A stretch of DNA of 64,000 bases from Natrarchaeobius halalkaliphilus (GCF_003841485.1 NZ_REFY01000007.1:62001-126000), one strand, 5' to 3'. Shown: positions 35,109-44,548, counted from the stretch's first letter. Notes: generated from the letters alone by a model not told the origin. Translations and numbers: made by a program.

Positions 35109-36076
35109 ATCAGATTCAAGAGTTCGTCAAATCGGTGATGAACCAGGTTCAACCATACAGCAAAGAGTTAATTATCATCTCCGCGCTCATCAGTGCTGTG
35201 CTCCCGTTCATCGTAACGAGTTCGACCCTCTTCGATCTCAAAATTATGCTGATTTTTGCTATACTTGCATTCGCCGTGATTTTGCCAATTGGTTACACGG
35301 GTCAACTAATCCTATCACAGGGAGCGTTCTTCGGGATCGGCGCGTATTCGTTTGTACTATTGGTCAGCCGTGGAGTCCCCAGTATTGTTGGCGTCGTGGT
35401 AGCGGTTACTCTGACGGCACTTGTTGCGTATTTGCTGGGAAAACCTGCGACGAGAGCCCATGGGATCTATCTCGGCATCATCACGCTCGCATTTAACATG
35501 TTGTTTGTGATCGCTTTAGAGATTTTTTCCAACGTGACAGGTGGTAACGTCGGGCTGACAAGTCCGGATCTGCTACCGGAAGTTGTTACTGGAGCGCTTC
35601 CTGAAGACGTACTGCTATACTATATCGTGTTGGTTACATACATTGGTGTGTTTTTGTTCTTCTCGAGGATTCTGGACTCGGAAATTGGATCTGCGTTCCT
35701 CGCGATCAAAGAAGACACTGTTGTCGCCGAATCGATCGGAATTGATTCACACCGGTACCGTCTCCACTCATTTACCCTCTCAGGTGCCGTTTGTGGGCTG
35801 GCTGGCGGGCTATTCGCACCAGTTAATGGATTCGTGTCTCCACCGGTATTCGACCTTGATACGACGATAGAGATTATTCTAGCTGGTGTTGCAGGAGGAC
35901 TATCGATCCCTTTCGGAAGCATTTTCGGTGCAAGCATTGTCGTGTTACTCCCCGAATACCTCCGTGCTATCGAGCAATACCGGTTAATTGTCTACGGCGT
36001 GTTGATTATTCTCATATTAGCATATCTACCGCAGGGTGTTGGCGGATGGCTTCAGGAACAGTGGCGTAATAAATAA
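35105..36076 (+). CDS. ABC transporter permease, LivM type
   Basis: A 323-residue membrane protein, the partner permease. Family segments are LILSQGAFFGIGAYSFVLL, AFLAIKEDTVVAESIGID and AGVAGGLSIPFGSIFGA. The ATG at 35105 overlaps the livH-type stop (ATGA). It ends the operon, and the DNA after it runs into an IS5-type remnant. Confidence 0.92.
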   Translation: MNQIQEFVKSVMNQVQPYSKELIIISALISAVLPFIVTSSTLFDLKIMLIFAILAFAVILPIGYTGQLILSQGAFFGIGAYSFVLLVSRGVPSIVGVVVAVTLTALVAYLLGKPATRAHGIYLGIITLAFNMLFVIALEIFSNVTGGNVGLTSPDLLPEVVTGALPEDVLLYYIVLVTYIGVFLFFSRILDSEIGSAFLAIKEDTVVAESIGIDSHRYRLHSFTLSGAVCGLAGGLFAPVNGFVSPPVFDLDTTIEIILAGVAGGLSIPFGSIFGASIVVLLPEYLRAIEQYRLIVYGVLIILILAYLPQGVGGWLQEQWRNK

Positions 36077-36183
36077 CACCAACGTCTTCTCTCTTCCGTA
36101 GGAGATTGTTGATAGAGTTCGGCACAGTCGGTACTTCCGGCCGTGTTTAATCCCTAGACAGCGTTGGATCAGGTCGTCAGAGT

Positions 36184-36605
36184 AAGGAAAATGAAGCGGA
36201 AGAGTGCGGTTTGCGCCAACGCAAATCTTCTCTTCACCGAACGTGTGGTCTTCGCAGTCAAAAGGGTCGCCGATGGTTGGGACGAACCTGCCGCCTCAGA
36301 AGGGGCGGCGGGTTCACCGATGCGGCGATGATATCCCTCCACTGTCTCCGGATTTACCTCGAGACAACCTACCGGATGACGATTGATCTACTGAAGGAAA
36401 TGCAACGAATATCGCGGAAGATCGGCTTCGAACCGGCCGATCTCCCACATCCATCCACGTTATGTCTCGCGTTCGATAGAATCGAGATGGCGGTCTGCCG
36501 GACTCTTCTTCAACAGTCCGCTCAGCTTCACAACACCGGTCCGATTGGCGCGATTGACGCTACGTACTTCGAGCGCTCGCCCCTCGATCCCGGCGAGATT
36601 TGGAC
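36184..36605 (+). pseudogene. IS5-type transposase remnant
   Basis: N-terminal half of an IS5-type transposase related to the one at 5.4-5.8 kb. Shared segments are VSLHCLRIYL-like (ISLHCLRIYLETTYRMTIDLL), EPADLPHPSTLCLAFDRIEM and CRTLLQQSAQLHN. A frameshift lies in the Gly-rich stretch (about 36300): upstream sequence reads NLLFTERVVFAVKRVADGW in one frame and continues as GGGFTDAAMI in the next. The C-terminal half and the terminal repeats are missing. Confidence 0.75.
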
Positions 36606-36707
36606 TGTCGTTATCATTGTAGCTACCGCTCAGCAGTATCAACAATCTTTTACCGGAGAGCGTAGACCAGAAGATCTATAACATTTGGACTAAACTTTAT
36701 ATTTATC

Positions 36708-37793
36708 ATGGGACGAATTGACAAGTACATGGCCGTCGGGTTGTCGCCAACCGTGTGGGGCGCTGAGGAACGAAGCGACATTCAAAAGAATCTGGATCAT
36801 ATACACGAAAATCTCTCGGCCGCAACCTGGCTAAGTGGGACAGATTTACCGGTCAAATTAGCGGTTATCCCAGAAGGTGCGTTGCAAGGATTCACGGATG
36901 AGGTCTTTGATATGGACCACCAAACCTACCGTGACGAAATCGCTGTCGACATTCCGGGGAAAGAGTCAGATACGCTTGGGGAGTACGCCAAAGAGTTTGG
37001 AATTTACATCGTTGCATCAGCGAAGGAGAAAGCACCAGAGTACGATGACAGGTTCTATAACACGGCGTTTGTGATCAGTCCTGACGGAGAGTTGATCCTC
37101 AAACATCGGAAGAATACGCCACTTTTGCCGGTAGAACGGTCTGTAACGCCACATGACATGTGGGATGACTGGGTCGAGGAACACGGAAAAGACCTCGACT
37201 CGTTTTTCCCAGTTGTTGATACCGACATCGGACGAATCGGTATCTCACTCGCAATCGAGGGGGCGTATCCTGAATACGTTAGAGGATTAGCAATGAATGG
37301 GGCAGAAGTCGTCTGCCGGATTGCATGTCCCGAACCGATGGTTGCGAACAATGCTTGGGAGATCCAAAACAAAGCTCGAGCGCTTGACAACAATGTGTAC
37401 TTCATGGCCCCTAACTTGGGCACCTACTATCTCACACAAGATAAAGAAGAGCCGATCGACACGTTCGGCGGCGGCTCAATGCTTGTGGATCACAAGGGAC
37501 GAACGATCTCCGAACACGATTACGGCGCAGGATCATCGTACTGTGCCGGCGTTATCGATATCGAAGGGCTCCGTGAGTTCAGAACGCGGTCCCCACAGAT
37601 GAACTGGATCAAAGACCTCCGAACGGAGTTGTGTGAGGTCATCTATGATCGTGAATTGTATCCGAAGAACCTATGGCTCGACGACCTGCCGGTTAATCAC
37701 GAAGAATACAACGAAGAAGTTACTCAAAAGCAGATAGAACTGATGGTCGAAAAAGACATCTACGTTCCGCCATACTGGGAACGAGAAGAATAG
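36708..37793 (+). CDS. Nitrilase/amidase-fold protein lacking the catalytic Cys
   Basis: A 361-residue member of the carbon-nitrogen hydrolase superfamily, most like AmiE/AmiF-type amidases in its second half (NGAEVVCRI, NNVYFMAPNLGTYYL, GGGSMLVDHKGRTI). The triad Glu is present (VIPEGALQGF) and the Lys is present (LKHRKNTPLLP). The nucleophile position, normally IGxxICYExxYPE, reads IGISLAIEGAYPEY, so the Cys is Ala. The reading is unambiguous in the DNA (ctc gca atc gag). It may be a non-catalytic member or use another residue. The length and an undisturbed frame argue against simple decay. Confidence 0.8.
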   Translation: MGRIDKYMAVGLSPTVWGAEERSDIQKNLDHIHENLSAATWLSGTDLPVKLAVIPEGALQGFTDEVFDMDHQTYRDEIAVDIPGKESDTLGEYAKEFGIYIVASAKEKAPEYDDRFYNTAFVISPDGELILKHRKNTPLLPVERSVTPHDMWDDWVEEHGKDLDSFFPVVDTDIGRIGISLAIEGAYPEYVRGLAMNGAEVVCRIACPEPMVANNAWEIQNKARALDNNVYFMAPNLGTYYLTQDKEEPIDTFGGGSMLVDHKGRTISEHDYGAGSSYCAGVIDIEGLREFRTRSPQMNWIKDLRTELCEVIYDRELYPKNLWLDDLPVNHEEYNEEVTQKQIELMVEKDIYVPPYWEREE

Positions 37794-37882
37794 TTCGGGA
37801 ACTATTCTCAGTACTTCACCTACGGAAACGCTGCTGACTGAACGAACCACTGCTACCGATAAATAGTTGTGCCAAAGTTAAG

Positions 37883-37908
37883 GGCTGCCGCCTTTACAAC
37901 CGGCAGCC
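37883..37908. terminator. Hairpin downstream of the nitrilase-fold gene
   Basis: Perfect 8-bp stem ggctgccg/cggcagcc with a 10-nt loop, 90 bp after the stop codon. No T-run follows, so termination is only a possibility. Confidence 0.3.
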
Positions 37909-38088
37909 GGTCGAAACCGTATTCGACGAGGTCACGAGATATGCGAGTATCGGAGTCAACCGTGTAGAAGCCCCCGGAGAGAGCGACTCGTCGACAGTGG
38001 AATTGTAGGTACGTCTGAATGTCGCAAGCGTTTGGCTTTCGCCTAGAGTGGTCAGCGTAACTTTTGGATATCCGGAGGATCGTTCGAT

Positions 38089-38250
38089 CTAATCATATGG
38101 AAAATTAATACAATTGGACAAGTATAGGAACGTGTTAGTAACGAACTGTTTGAGCGTTTTCCAGACCGGTTCGATGGCATTAAACATCGGCGTGGTCTTC
38201 AAGCGCTTCAGAGGGAAGATGATTAGTGAGATGGCGTTCAATATGACGTG
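38089..38250 (-). pseudogene. C-terminal fragment of an IS630-type transposase
   Basis: The frame contains FNAIEPVWKTLKQFVTNTF, matching the NPIExxWKxLK region that carries the catalytic Glu of IS630-type transposases. Only this end is preserved. With the fragment at about 21 kb it may mark the two sides of a transposed or inserted segment. Confidence 0.4.
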
Positions 38251-38259
38251 AGGAGGGTT

Positions 38260-38431
38260 CGATGTGCACAGCTGCCACCTCCTCATTTCTTCCGAAAATT
38301 AGCACCGGTAAACCTCCGCTGTCACGTGTTTCTTGGCCTAGCAGACGGATGAGGCGACACCGTAAGGAGGTAACGATCAATATCTTTCACAAGTACATTT
38401 GTAAAAACAGAATTCAAAACAGACACTATTG
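38260..38431. other. Intergenic region before serA
   Basis: AT-rich DNA after the IS630 fragment with no coding potential. The TTTG-N7-CAAA site follows it. Confidence 0.3.
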
Positions 38432-38446
38432 TTTGCTAAACACAAA
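38432..38446. promoter_or_regulatory. Palindrome TTTG-N7-CAAA (site 6)
   Basis: The site reads tttgctaaacacaaa, about 175 bp upstream of the serA TATA element. Confidence 0.45.
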
Positions 38447-38620
38447 CGGGGGGGAAATCTGTTAGATTCGGGTTGCAGTGATGATAGATGATCAAAAGAC
38501 GTTCCCAATCGAAAAGCAAGCGAATGATTCGGTTACTGGAATCGAAGGATAGTTTTTCGCGACATAGATGTGAAGAGCTCGATACTGGTGTGGTTTGTCA
38601 TAGCAACTGTACCGAAACTA

Positions 38621-38630
38621 ATTTATATCC
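38621..38630 (+). promoter_or_regulatory. TATA element of serA
   Basis: atttatatcc lies 23-32 nt before the ATG at 38653, which suits a leaderless transcript. Confidence 0.55.
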
Positions 38631-38652
38631 CTATACAAGATTTGCCCTGTAG

Positions 38653-40239
38653 ATGAAGGTATTAGTTACAGATCCAATCGAAGATGCAGGTTTAGATAAA
38701 CTCAGAAGCGCCGGCCACAAAGTCGAAAGGGGCTATAATCTCGAGGGTGAACCGCTTCTAGAAGCGGTCTCAGACGTTCATGGACTGATCGTTCGCTCGG
38801 GAACTGAAGTGACCGCAGACGTGATCGAAGCTGCAACGGAGTTAGTTATCGTCGGCCGAGCCGGAATCGGCGTCGATAACATCGATATCGACGCAGCAAC
38901 GGATAACGGCGTCATCGTCGCCAACGCACCCAAAGGGAACGTCCGCGCGGCGGCTGAACACACGGTCGCAATGATGTTCGCAACTGCCCGATCAATCCCA
39001 CAGGCCCACGTTCGGCTCAAACACGGTGACTGGGCGAAAAGCGATTATCTCGGAGCCGAACTGAATACCAAAACGCTCGGGGTAGTCGGCCTCGGTCGTG
39101 TCGGTCAGGAGGTTAGTAAAAAGCTCAACTCGCTGGGGATGGATATCGTCGCCTACGACCCGTACATTTCCGAGGAGCGCGCGGAACGAATTGGTGCCGA
39201 ACTCATCGAGTTCGAGGCCTGCCTCGAGCGTGCTGACTTTGCAACAATCCACACGCCGCTGACTCCGGAAACGGAGGGAATGATCGGTAAGAAAGAACTC
39301 AAGCTACTTGAGGGGGGTTACCTTGTAAACGTTGGTCGCGGCGGCATTGTTCAAGAGGACGCCCTTGCGGCCAAGGTTGAAGATGGAACGATATCCGGGG
39401 CAGCACTCGACGTTTTCGCAGAGGAACCAGTGGCCGAAGATTCGCCGTTACTCGAACACGAAGAAATTATCCTCACTCCCCACCTCGGTGCGTCAACTGA
39501 AGCAGCACAGGAAAACGTTGCCGTCTCGACGGCCGAGCAAGTCAACGCTGCGCTTTCTCAGGAACCTGTCGCGAACGCGCTCAACGCACCGTCGATCGAT
39601 GACAGCGCTTTCTCACGTCTCGAGCCGTTCATTGAGATTTCCGAAACCGCCGGAAGGATCGCTGCTCAGTTGCTTGACGATCGCGTCGAAGGTATTGAAA
39701 TTACATACGAGGGTAATATTTCCGAGGAGGACGTCGAATACATCACCGCTAGCGCTCTGAAAGGTATCTTCGAGCCGGTTAAATGGCAGGTCAACGCCGT
39801 CAACGCCCCCCAGATAGCCGAAGAGCGTAGCGTCGACGTGACAGAGTCCAAGACCCGCCAGGCAGAGGACTTCCAAAGTTTGATCACCGTAACTGTGAAC
39901 AACAGCAACGACGAAATTTCGGTCGACGGGACGCTTTTCGCCGACGATGATCCGCGAATCGTTCGGATCGATGGATACCGCGTCGACGCAATTCCACACG
40001 GGAAAATGGTTGTAACGCGAAATGCAGACACACCTGGCGTGATCGGCTTCATCGGATCTGTGCTGGGCGAGAACGAAATCAATATCGCTGGGATGTTCAA
40101 TGCTCGCGAGACGATTGGTGGCGAAGCGCTGACGGTTTACAATGTAGATAGAGAGGTTCCTAACGGTGTTAAAGAAGAGCTCAAAGCTCACGAGTCGATT
40201 ATCGGTATTGATCACATAACGCTAAACGGACAAGATTGA
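38653..40239 (+). CDS. serA: D-3-phosphoglycerate dehydrogenase
   Basis: A 528-residue enzyme of the first step of serine synthesis. An N-terminal substrate/NAD domain contains VVGLGRVGQEVSKKL (NAD fold), VNVGRGGIVQEDAL and ILTPHLGASTEAAQENVA with the catalytic His. An intervening domain (about 320-440) and a C-terminal ACT domain (about 450-528, ADTPGVIGFIGSVLGENEINIAGM) follow, as in the long SerA form that is feedback-inhibited by serine. serB follows in the same direction after 180 bp. Together with the class V aminotransferase it could complete serine synthesis and supply TrpB. Confidence 0.95.
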   Translation: MKVLVTDPIEDAGLDKLRSAGHKVERGYNLEGEPLLEAVSDVHGLIVRSGTEVTADVIEAATELVIVGRAGIGVDNIDIDAATDNGVIVANAPKGNVRAAAEHTVAMMFATARSIPQAHVRLKHGDWAKSDYLGAELNTKTLGVVGLGRVGQEVSKKLNSLGMDIVAYDPYISEERAERIGAELIEFEACLERADFATIHTPLTPETEGMIGKKELKLLEGGYLVNVGRGGIVQEDALAAKVEDGTISGAALDVFAEEPVAEDSPLLEHEEIILTPHLGASTEAAQENVAVSTAEQVNAALSQEPVANALNAPSIDDSAFSRLEPFIEISETAGRIAAQLLDDRVEGIEITYEGNISEEDVEYITASALKGIFEPVKWQVNAVNAPQIAEERSVDVTESKTRQAEDFQSLITVTVNNSNDEISVDGTLFADDDPRIVRIDGYRVDAIPHGKMVVTRNADTPGVIGFIGSVLGENEINIAGMFNARETIGGEALTVYNVDREVPNGVKEELKAHESIIGIDHITLNGQD

Positions 40240-40421
40240 GTACTGGATTCGGCTCGAAGGAACGACCGGACCAAGGACGGTTCCTGTTCAGGGAAATCCA
40301 AAACACGCCTCAGTCGACAGTTGTCACCACGGCTACTGTGAATATTATTACCCCACACATAACGTGTAAATAGAATTGGCAAATATAAACTACTTTATCC
40401 GGCCCCGTCAAAGAGAGGATT

Positions 40422-41072
40422 ATGTCAGTCGTAGCATTCGATTTCGACGGGACGCTTTCTGATTCCGAGATGACCGTATTGCTCGGCAAACGGTGTGGCG
40501 TAGCTGATGATATGGCCAGAATCACTGAACGATCGATGAACGATGAAATCGAGTACGCTGAAAGCCTTCGCGAGCGCGTGGCGCTTCTTGAGGGGCTTCC
40601 AGAAACCGATGTTGCAGCAGCCTTCAGCGAGGTCAAACTCCGCGACGGTGCAGCCGACCTCCTCGAAAAGTTAAACGACGCTGGAGTAACCACAGCGATT
40701 CTCACAGGTGGATTCGAACGCGGCGTTGCAGTTGCACTCGAGCGCGAAGGGGCGACTGTCGATCATATTGTCTCTAACAAGATGCCGATGACCGACGATG
40801 GCAAAGCGCTAACCGGACAGGTCGAAGGACCACTTATTGAAGGAACAAAAGACGATGCACTCGAAGAACTCGCCAACACCGTCGGGACGTCCCTCACGAA
40901 GACGAGTGCGATCGGGGACGGCGCAAACGACTTGCCGATGCTCGAAGTAGCCGGACTTGCGATCGGTTTCGAGCCGAAGCCGGTCGTCGAGCCACACTGT
41001 GACGCCACCGTAACCTCGATGGCGGAGGCACGTGAGATCCTTGTCGAGGAAGGTATTTTCGAGGATGCCTGA
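40422..41072 (+). CDS. serB: Phosphoserine phosphatase
   Basis: A 216-residue HAD-superfamily phosphatase. The nucleophile motif is FDFDGTLSDSEM (Asp8/Asp10), motif II is ILTGGFERGVAVAL and motif III/IV is SAIGDGANDLPMLEVAGLAIGF, all of SerB type. It produces L-serine from phosphoserine. It has its own AT-rich promoter (ctttatccgg, about 29 nt before the ATG) and lies between serA and a TPP enzyme gene. Confidence 0.9.
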   Translation: MSVVAFDFDGTLSDSEMTVLLGKRCGVADDMARITERSMNDEIEYAESLRERVALLEGLPETDVAAAFSEVKLRDGAADLLEKLNDAGVTTAILTGGFERGVAVALEREGATVDHIVSNKMPMTDDGKALTGQVEGPLIEGTKDDALEELANTVGTSLTKTSAIGDGANDLPMLEVAGLAIGFEPKPVVEPHCDATVTSMAEAREILVEEGIFEDA

Positions 41073-41193
41073 AGAGCACCATTCGAAACATAGCGGACGA
41101 CGATGTGATTATCGGTATAGGTTTTGTGAATTATTGTAATGATTTTATACCGATAACTTCCGTCACTCATTAGCGTTCGGACCGAACGACGAC

Positions 41194-41203
41194 AAATTTA
41201 TTA
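41194..41203 (+). promoter_or_regulatory. TATA element of the TPP enzyme gene
   Basis: aaatttatta lies 24-33 nt before the ATG at 41227. Confidence 0.5.
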
Positions 41204-41226
41204 GGTCGGGCTAGTCTTCCACTAGT

Positions 41227-42888
41227 ATGACAACTGGAGGCGACGCTGTCGCGCGAGTACTCGCTGAGAACGGCGTTTCGGAAGCGTACGTACTGCTCGG
41301 AAATCAGACGGTAACGATCGCGGACGGGCTCTATGAACGCGACGCTGACGTGATTACGGCCCGCCACGAGTACAACGCGGCCGTGATGGCGGACACATAC
41401 GGCCGGCTCACCGGCGATCCAGGGATCGCAATCACCGTCGCCGGACCGGGCGGGACGAACGCGTTGACCGGTGTTGCACAGGCCTACACCGCGGCGTCCC
41501 CGATGATACTCATCAGCGCCGTCCTTCCGGAAGACGAACACACCGAAGCACTCCACGGAGTCGACGATCAACACTTCCTTCGAAAAGCGTTCGAACCGGC
41601 AACGAAGTGGAGCACACAGGTCCACGATTCGGCTCGGCTCCCCCAGGTCGTCGCTCGAGCGTTCGACATCGCGACCAGTGGTCGACCTGGTCCCGTGTTT
41701 ATCGGCGTCGACGAGGACATTCTGCGATCCGACGTGGAGATCCCACCGGCTGCCTTCGATCACGAATCCCACGAGACGCCCGCTGTCGCCTCATCCGACG
41801 TCGCGGACGCGCTCGAGCCAGTCCGAGCCGCCGAACAACGCTGTCTGTACGTCGGCAAGGGAGTCCTGCGGGCGTTCGCGAGCGACGACGTCGTCGAAAT
41901 CGCGGAGTCCCTCGACGCCCCCGTCGTCTGTCCACGACACTACCCCGACGCGTTTCCGAACGACCACCAGCTGTTCGCCGGCACCGTCGGAATGTCGGAC
42001 CACCCCGCCGCAACCACCGCGCTGGCGAACGCCGATGCCGTCCTTTCGCTCGGCGTCCGAACGAACTCACACGAAGCGGCTGTACTCGGTGATCGAACGC
42101 CAGACGATACCGACATCGTTTATCTCGACGATCCGCCGTACGAGTTCCCCGCCTCGAGCGCGACCGAGGTGGTCTCGGGCGATCTCGGTCCGGCACTCGC
42201 TGACGCTCGTGCGGCACTCGACGGGAACGCCGGCGAGACCGACGCCGCCTACGCACGGGCGGTCGGAGAAGAGAGTGATCGGGTCTCGGCGGAGATCGAC
42301 GCATATCTCGAGGAAGTTCGCTCGCAGACGCCGGTCCATCCGCTCGTGATCATGGCCGAGCTTCGCGAGGTGGTCGACGACGACGTCCTCCTGACCGGCG
42401 ACGCGGGTGCGGCCGGCGGCGCGTGGCCGAACGACGCCTTCGAATACCGCGAGCCAAATAGCTTCCAGCACTCGCGTCTCTACGATTCGATGGGGTTCCC
42501 GGTTCCGTCCGGCAACGCCGCGAAACTGGTCGATCCCGACCGCCAGGTCGTCAATCTCATCGGTGATGGCGGCTTCCTGATGTGCAACATGGAACTCGCA
42601 ACTGCAGTCGAAACCGAAACCGATGCGGTAACGATCGTGTTCAACGACGGCAAGTACGGAATGATCTGGAACTACCAGCGAAGCGCGGGACACGCCGAGG
42701 TCGCCACCGACATCCCGACGGTCGACATCGCCACGATGGCGGAATCGTTCGGCGTTCGCGGCATCCGCGTCACCGAACCCGATGAGGTTCGACCGGCGCT
42801 CGAGGAGGCACTCGAGGCTGACGAACACGTCGTGCTCGACGTCCGAATCGATCCGACCGCGGAGTACGTCTCGGGGCGGATCTGGTAG
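41227..42888 (+). CDS. Thiamine diphosphate-dependent enzyme, acetolactate synthase-like
   Basis: A 553-residue TPP enzyme with the three-domain layout of acetolactate synthase, benzoylformate decarboxylase and indolepyruvate decarboxylase. The activating Glu is in RHEYNAAVMADTYGRLTG (about residue 51). The TPP/Mg motif is IGDGGFLMCNMELATA, followed by VFNDGKYGMIWNYQ. True biosynthetic IlvB usually sits with ilvN and ilvC, which are absent here, so a catabolic 2-keto acid enzyme is more likely. It is GC-rich compared with the serA-serB region upstream and is followed by a NitT/TauT-type transporter. The substrate is unknown. Confidence 0.85.
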   Translation: MTTGGDAVARVLAENGVSEAYVLLGNQTVTIADGLYERDADVITARHEYNAAVMADTYGRLTGDPGIAITVAGPGGTNALTGVAQAYTAASPMILISAVLPEDEHTEALHGVDDQHFLRKAFEPATKWSTQVHDSARLPQVVARAFDIATSGRPGPVFIGVDEDILRSDVEIPPAAFDHESHETPAVASSDVADALEPVRAAEQRCLYVGKGVLRAFASDDVVEIAESLDAPVVCPRHYPDAFPNDHQLFAGTVGMSDHPAATTALANADAVLSLGVRTNSHEAAVLGDRTPDDTDIVYLDDPPYEFPASSATEVVSGDLGPALADARAALDGNAGETDAAYARAVGEESDRVSAEIDAYLEEVRSQTPVHPLVIMAELREVVDDDVLLTGDAGAAGGAWPNDAFEYREPNSFQHSRLYDSMGFPVPSGNAAKLVDPDRQVVNLIGDGGFLMCNMELATAVETETDAVTIVFNDGKYGMIWNYQRSAGHAEVATDIPTVDIATMAESFGVRGIRVTEPDEVRPALEEALEADEHVVLDVRIDPTAEYVSGRIW

Positions 42889-42944
42889 CGGTCAAAACGA
42901 TCAATAAGAATTAAAGATCTACTGGGTTGGACTCGAGAGGATAC

Positions 42945-43991
42945 TCAGTCAGGAAGGTACGAGAGATCCCAGAGGTGATCGATCGAAACCTCTTCGTCGA
43001 GCCAGCCGATGTCGACAGCGAGCGAATTGATCTCTTCGAGACTTTCGGTCATCGGTGATGCCGAGTACGTGTAGTAGGGTAAGTCGACGTACAGTTCCGT
43101 CGGGGTCTCGACGTAGCCGGCTTCGGCGATCATCTCGAGGGATGATTCGGGATCGTCGTTGAACCGGTCGACGGCAGTCGAGTAGTCCTCGAGGAACAGT
43201 TCGACGACGTCGCCGTTGTTCTCGAGGAACTGCGTCGAGAACCACAGCTCCATCAGATCGTGTTCGAACCCGGTCGAATCGATGACGTCGAAGACCGGTT
43301 CGAGTCCGGTTTCGTTGATTCCGGTGTGGTGGAACGGCTGTGGGAACATCGCGGTATCGACCTCGCCACCGTTGACCGCTTCGGGCATCGACGGGAACGG
43401 CGTCACGACGACTTCGACGTCGGTTCCGACCTCGAGACCGGCCTGGAGCGCGGCCGACTGGGCCCACATGTCACAGGAAGACCGGGGCGCACAGATGCCG
43501 ATTCGGGTATCCTGAAGCGATTCTTCGTTGAGCCCGTCGATATCGGAGTCAGGCGTGACCAGGAACTCCTCGGTAAACGTCTCTTCGCGACACTGCGAGA
43601 CGTTCGCGACGACGGTCATCGGAAGGCCGCTTTCGGTTGCGAAGATCGTCGTGATCGCGGCCGCGGTTCCGGCCTGAAGCTCACCTGCCTGGAACGCCTG
43701 GAGCCGTTCGTCGTTCGCGCTGAACGGGATGAACTCGGCTTCGTACGCCTCACCCCAGTGATCGAGTTCGTCGGAGATGACCTCCATCAGCCAGAGCGGT
43801 TCCTCCGCTGCGATACCGTGGCCGAGCGTGATTGTCGGAATCGATCCATCGCCGTTACCGGTGTCGTCGTCCGTCTCTCCGTTCGAATCGAGACAGCCAG
43901 CGAATCCAGCGGTCAGTGCTGCCCCCGAGGACAGTATCGCGGCTCGCCGTGAAATGTGACTCCTCCCACCATTACCTGATCGTACTGGCAT
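42945..43991 (-). CDS. NitT/TauT-type ABC transporter substrate-binding Tat lipoprotein
   Basis: A 348-residue extracellular binding protein of the SsuA/TauA/NMT1 family. It has a Tat signal (ISRRAAILSSGAALTAG) and a lipobox with Cys33 (AGC). The ligand-binding domain begins IPTITLGHGIAAEEPLWLME and includes QAGELQAGTAAAITTIFA and GEVDTAMFPQPFHH. The ATG at 43991 lies about 25 nt from a TATA element. Its permeases (44866-46517) and ATPase (47799-48566) are in the same cluster on other transcripts. Families of this type take up sulfonates, nitrate, aromatic acids or thiamine precursors. Confidence 0.85.
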   Translation of the reverse strand: MPVRSGNGGRSHISRRAAILSSGAALTAGFAGCLDSNGETDDDTGNGDGSIPTITLGHGIAAEEPLWLMEVISDELDHWGEAYEAEFIPFSANDERLQAFQAGELQAGTAAAITTIFATESGLPMTVVANVSQCREETFTEEFLVTPDSDIDGLNEESLQDTRIGICAPRSSCDMWAQSAALQAGLEVGTDVEVVVTPFPSMPEAVNGGEVDTAMFPQPFHHTGINETGLEPVFDVIDSTGFEHDLMELWFSTQFLENNGDVVELFLEDYSTAVDRFNDDPESSLEMIAEAGYVETPTELYVDLPYYTYSASPMTESLEEINSLAVDIGWLDEEVSIDHLWDLSYLPD

Positions 43992-44012
43992 GTGCAAAGG
44001 TATTAGATTGTG

Positions 44013-44021
44013 AATTTATAA
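44013..44021 (-). promoter_or_regulatory. TATA element of the binding-protein gene
   Basis: On the minus strand this reads ttataaatt, 22-30 nt before the ATG at 43991. Confidence 0.55.
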
Positions 44022-44116
44022 GTGTTTCCCCGCGGGAATCGGATTCGTCAGTGAGAGCGCGATCGTAGATCGCCGTTAGTTCGAAGCGATCAGATCTGAG
44101 CGACAGTGTCGGGACG

Positions 44117-44548
44117 CTACGAGTCGGCCGGCGGTTCCATCAACTCGACGTAATTCCCGTCCGGATCGCGAAGATACGCGATCTGTGCGCCGTTGCCAAC
44201 CGTCTCCGGCTCGTTAACGAACTCGACATCCGGAGCGAGGTCGTCGTACAGGTTCCAGATATCCTCCACCTCGAGACAGAGGTGCGCAACCCCGACGTCG
44301 TGACCGGAAGCTTCGTCGTGGACGTTCTCGTTCGGTGGTTCGTCGTATGCGATCAGCTCGATCGAAAACCCGCCGGCATCGAGAAACGTGATGTCGCCTT
44401 CGACGCCCTCGACGCCCACGATATCGCTTTGAACCTCGCTTATCGGAAAGCTCCGGTCGACCTCGAGGCCCAGCGTTCCCTCGTAGAACGCGATTGCCTC
44501 TTCCATATCCGCTACGTTCAACCCGTAATGTGTTGCACTACCGACCAT
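44117..44548 (-). CDS. VOC-superfamily protein (glyoxalase/dioxygenase fold)
   Basis: A 143-residue protein with two betaalphabetabetabeta modules. Candidate metal ligands are His7 (ATHYGLNV), Glu in FSIELIAYD, His in VAHLCLEV and Glu in NYVELMEP, so the site looks complete with an HEHE pattern, as in glyoxalase I or methylmalonyl-CoA epimerase rather than extradiol dioxygenases. ATG 44548 (MVGSATHYG) is preferred. It lies between the binding-protein gene and the permease genes, and its function is unknown. Confidence 0.75.
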   Translation of the reverse strand: MVGSATHYGLNVADMEEAIAFYEGTLGLEVDRSFPISEVQSDIVGVEGVEGDITFLDAGGFSIELIAYDEPPNENVHDEASGHDVGVAHLCLEVEDIWNLYDDLAPDVEFVNEPETVGNGAQIAYLRDPDGNYVELMEPPADS

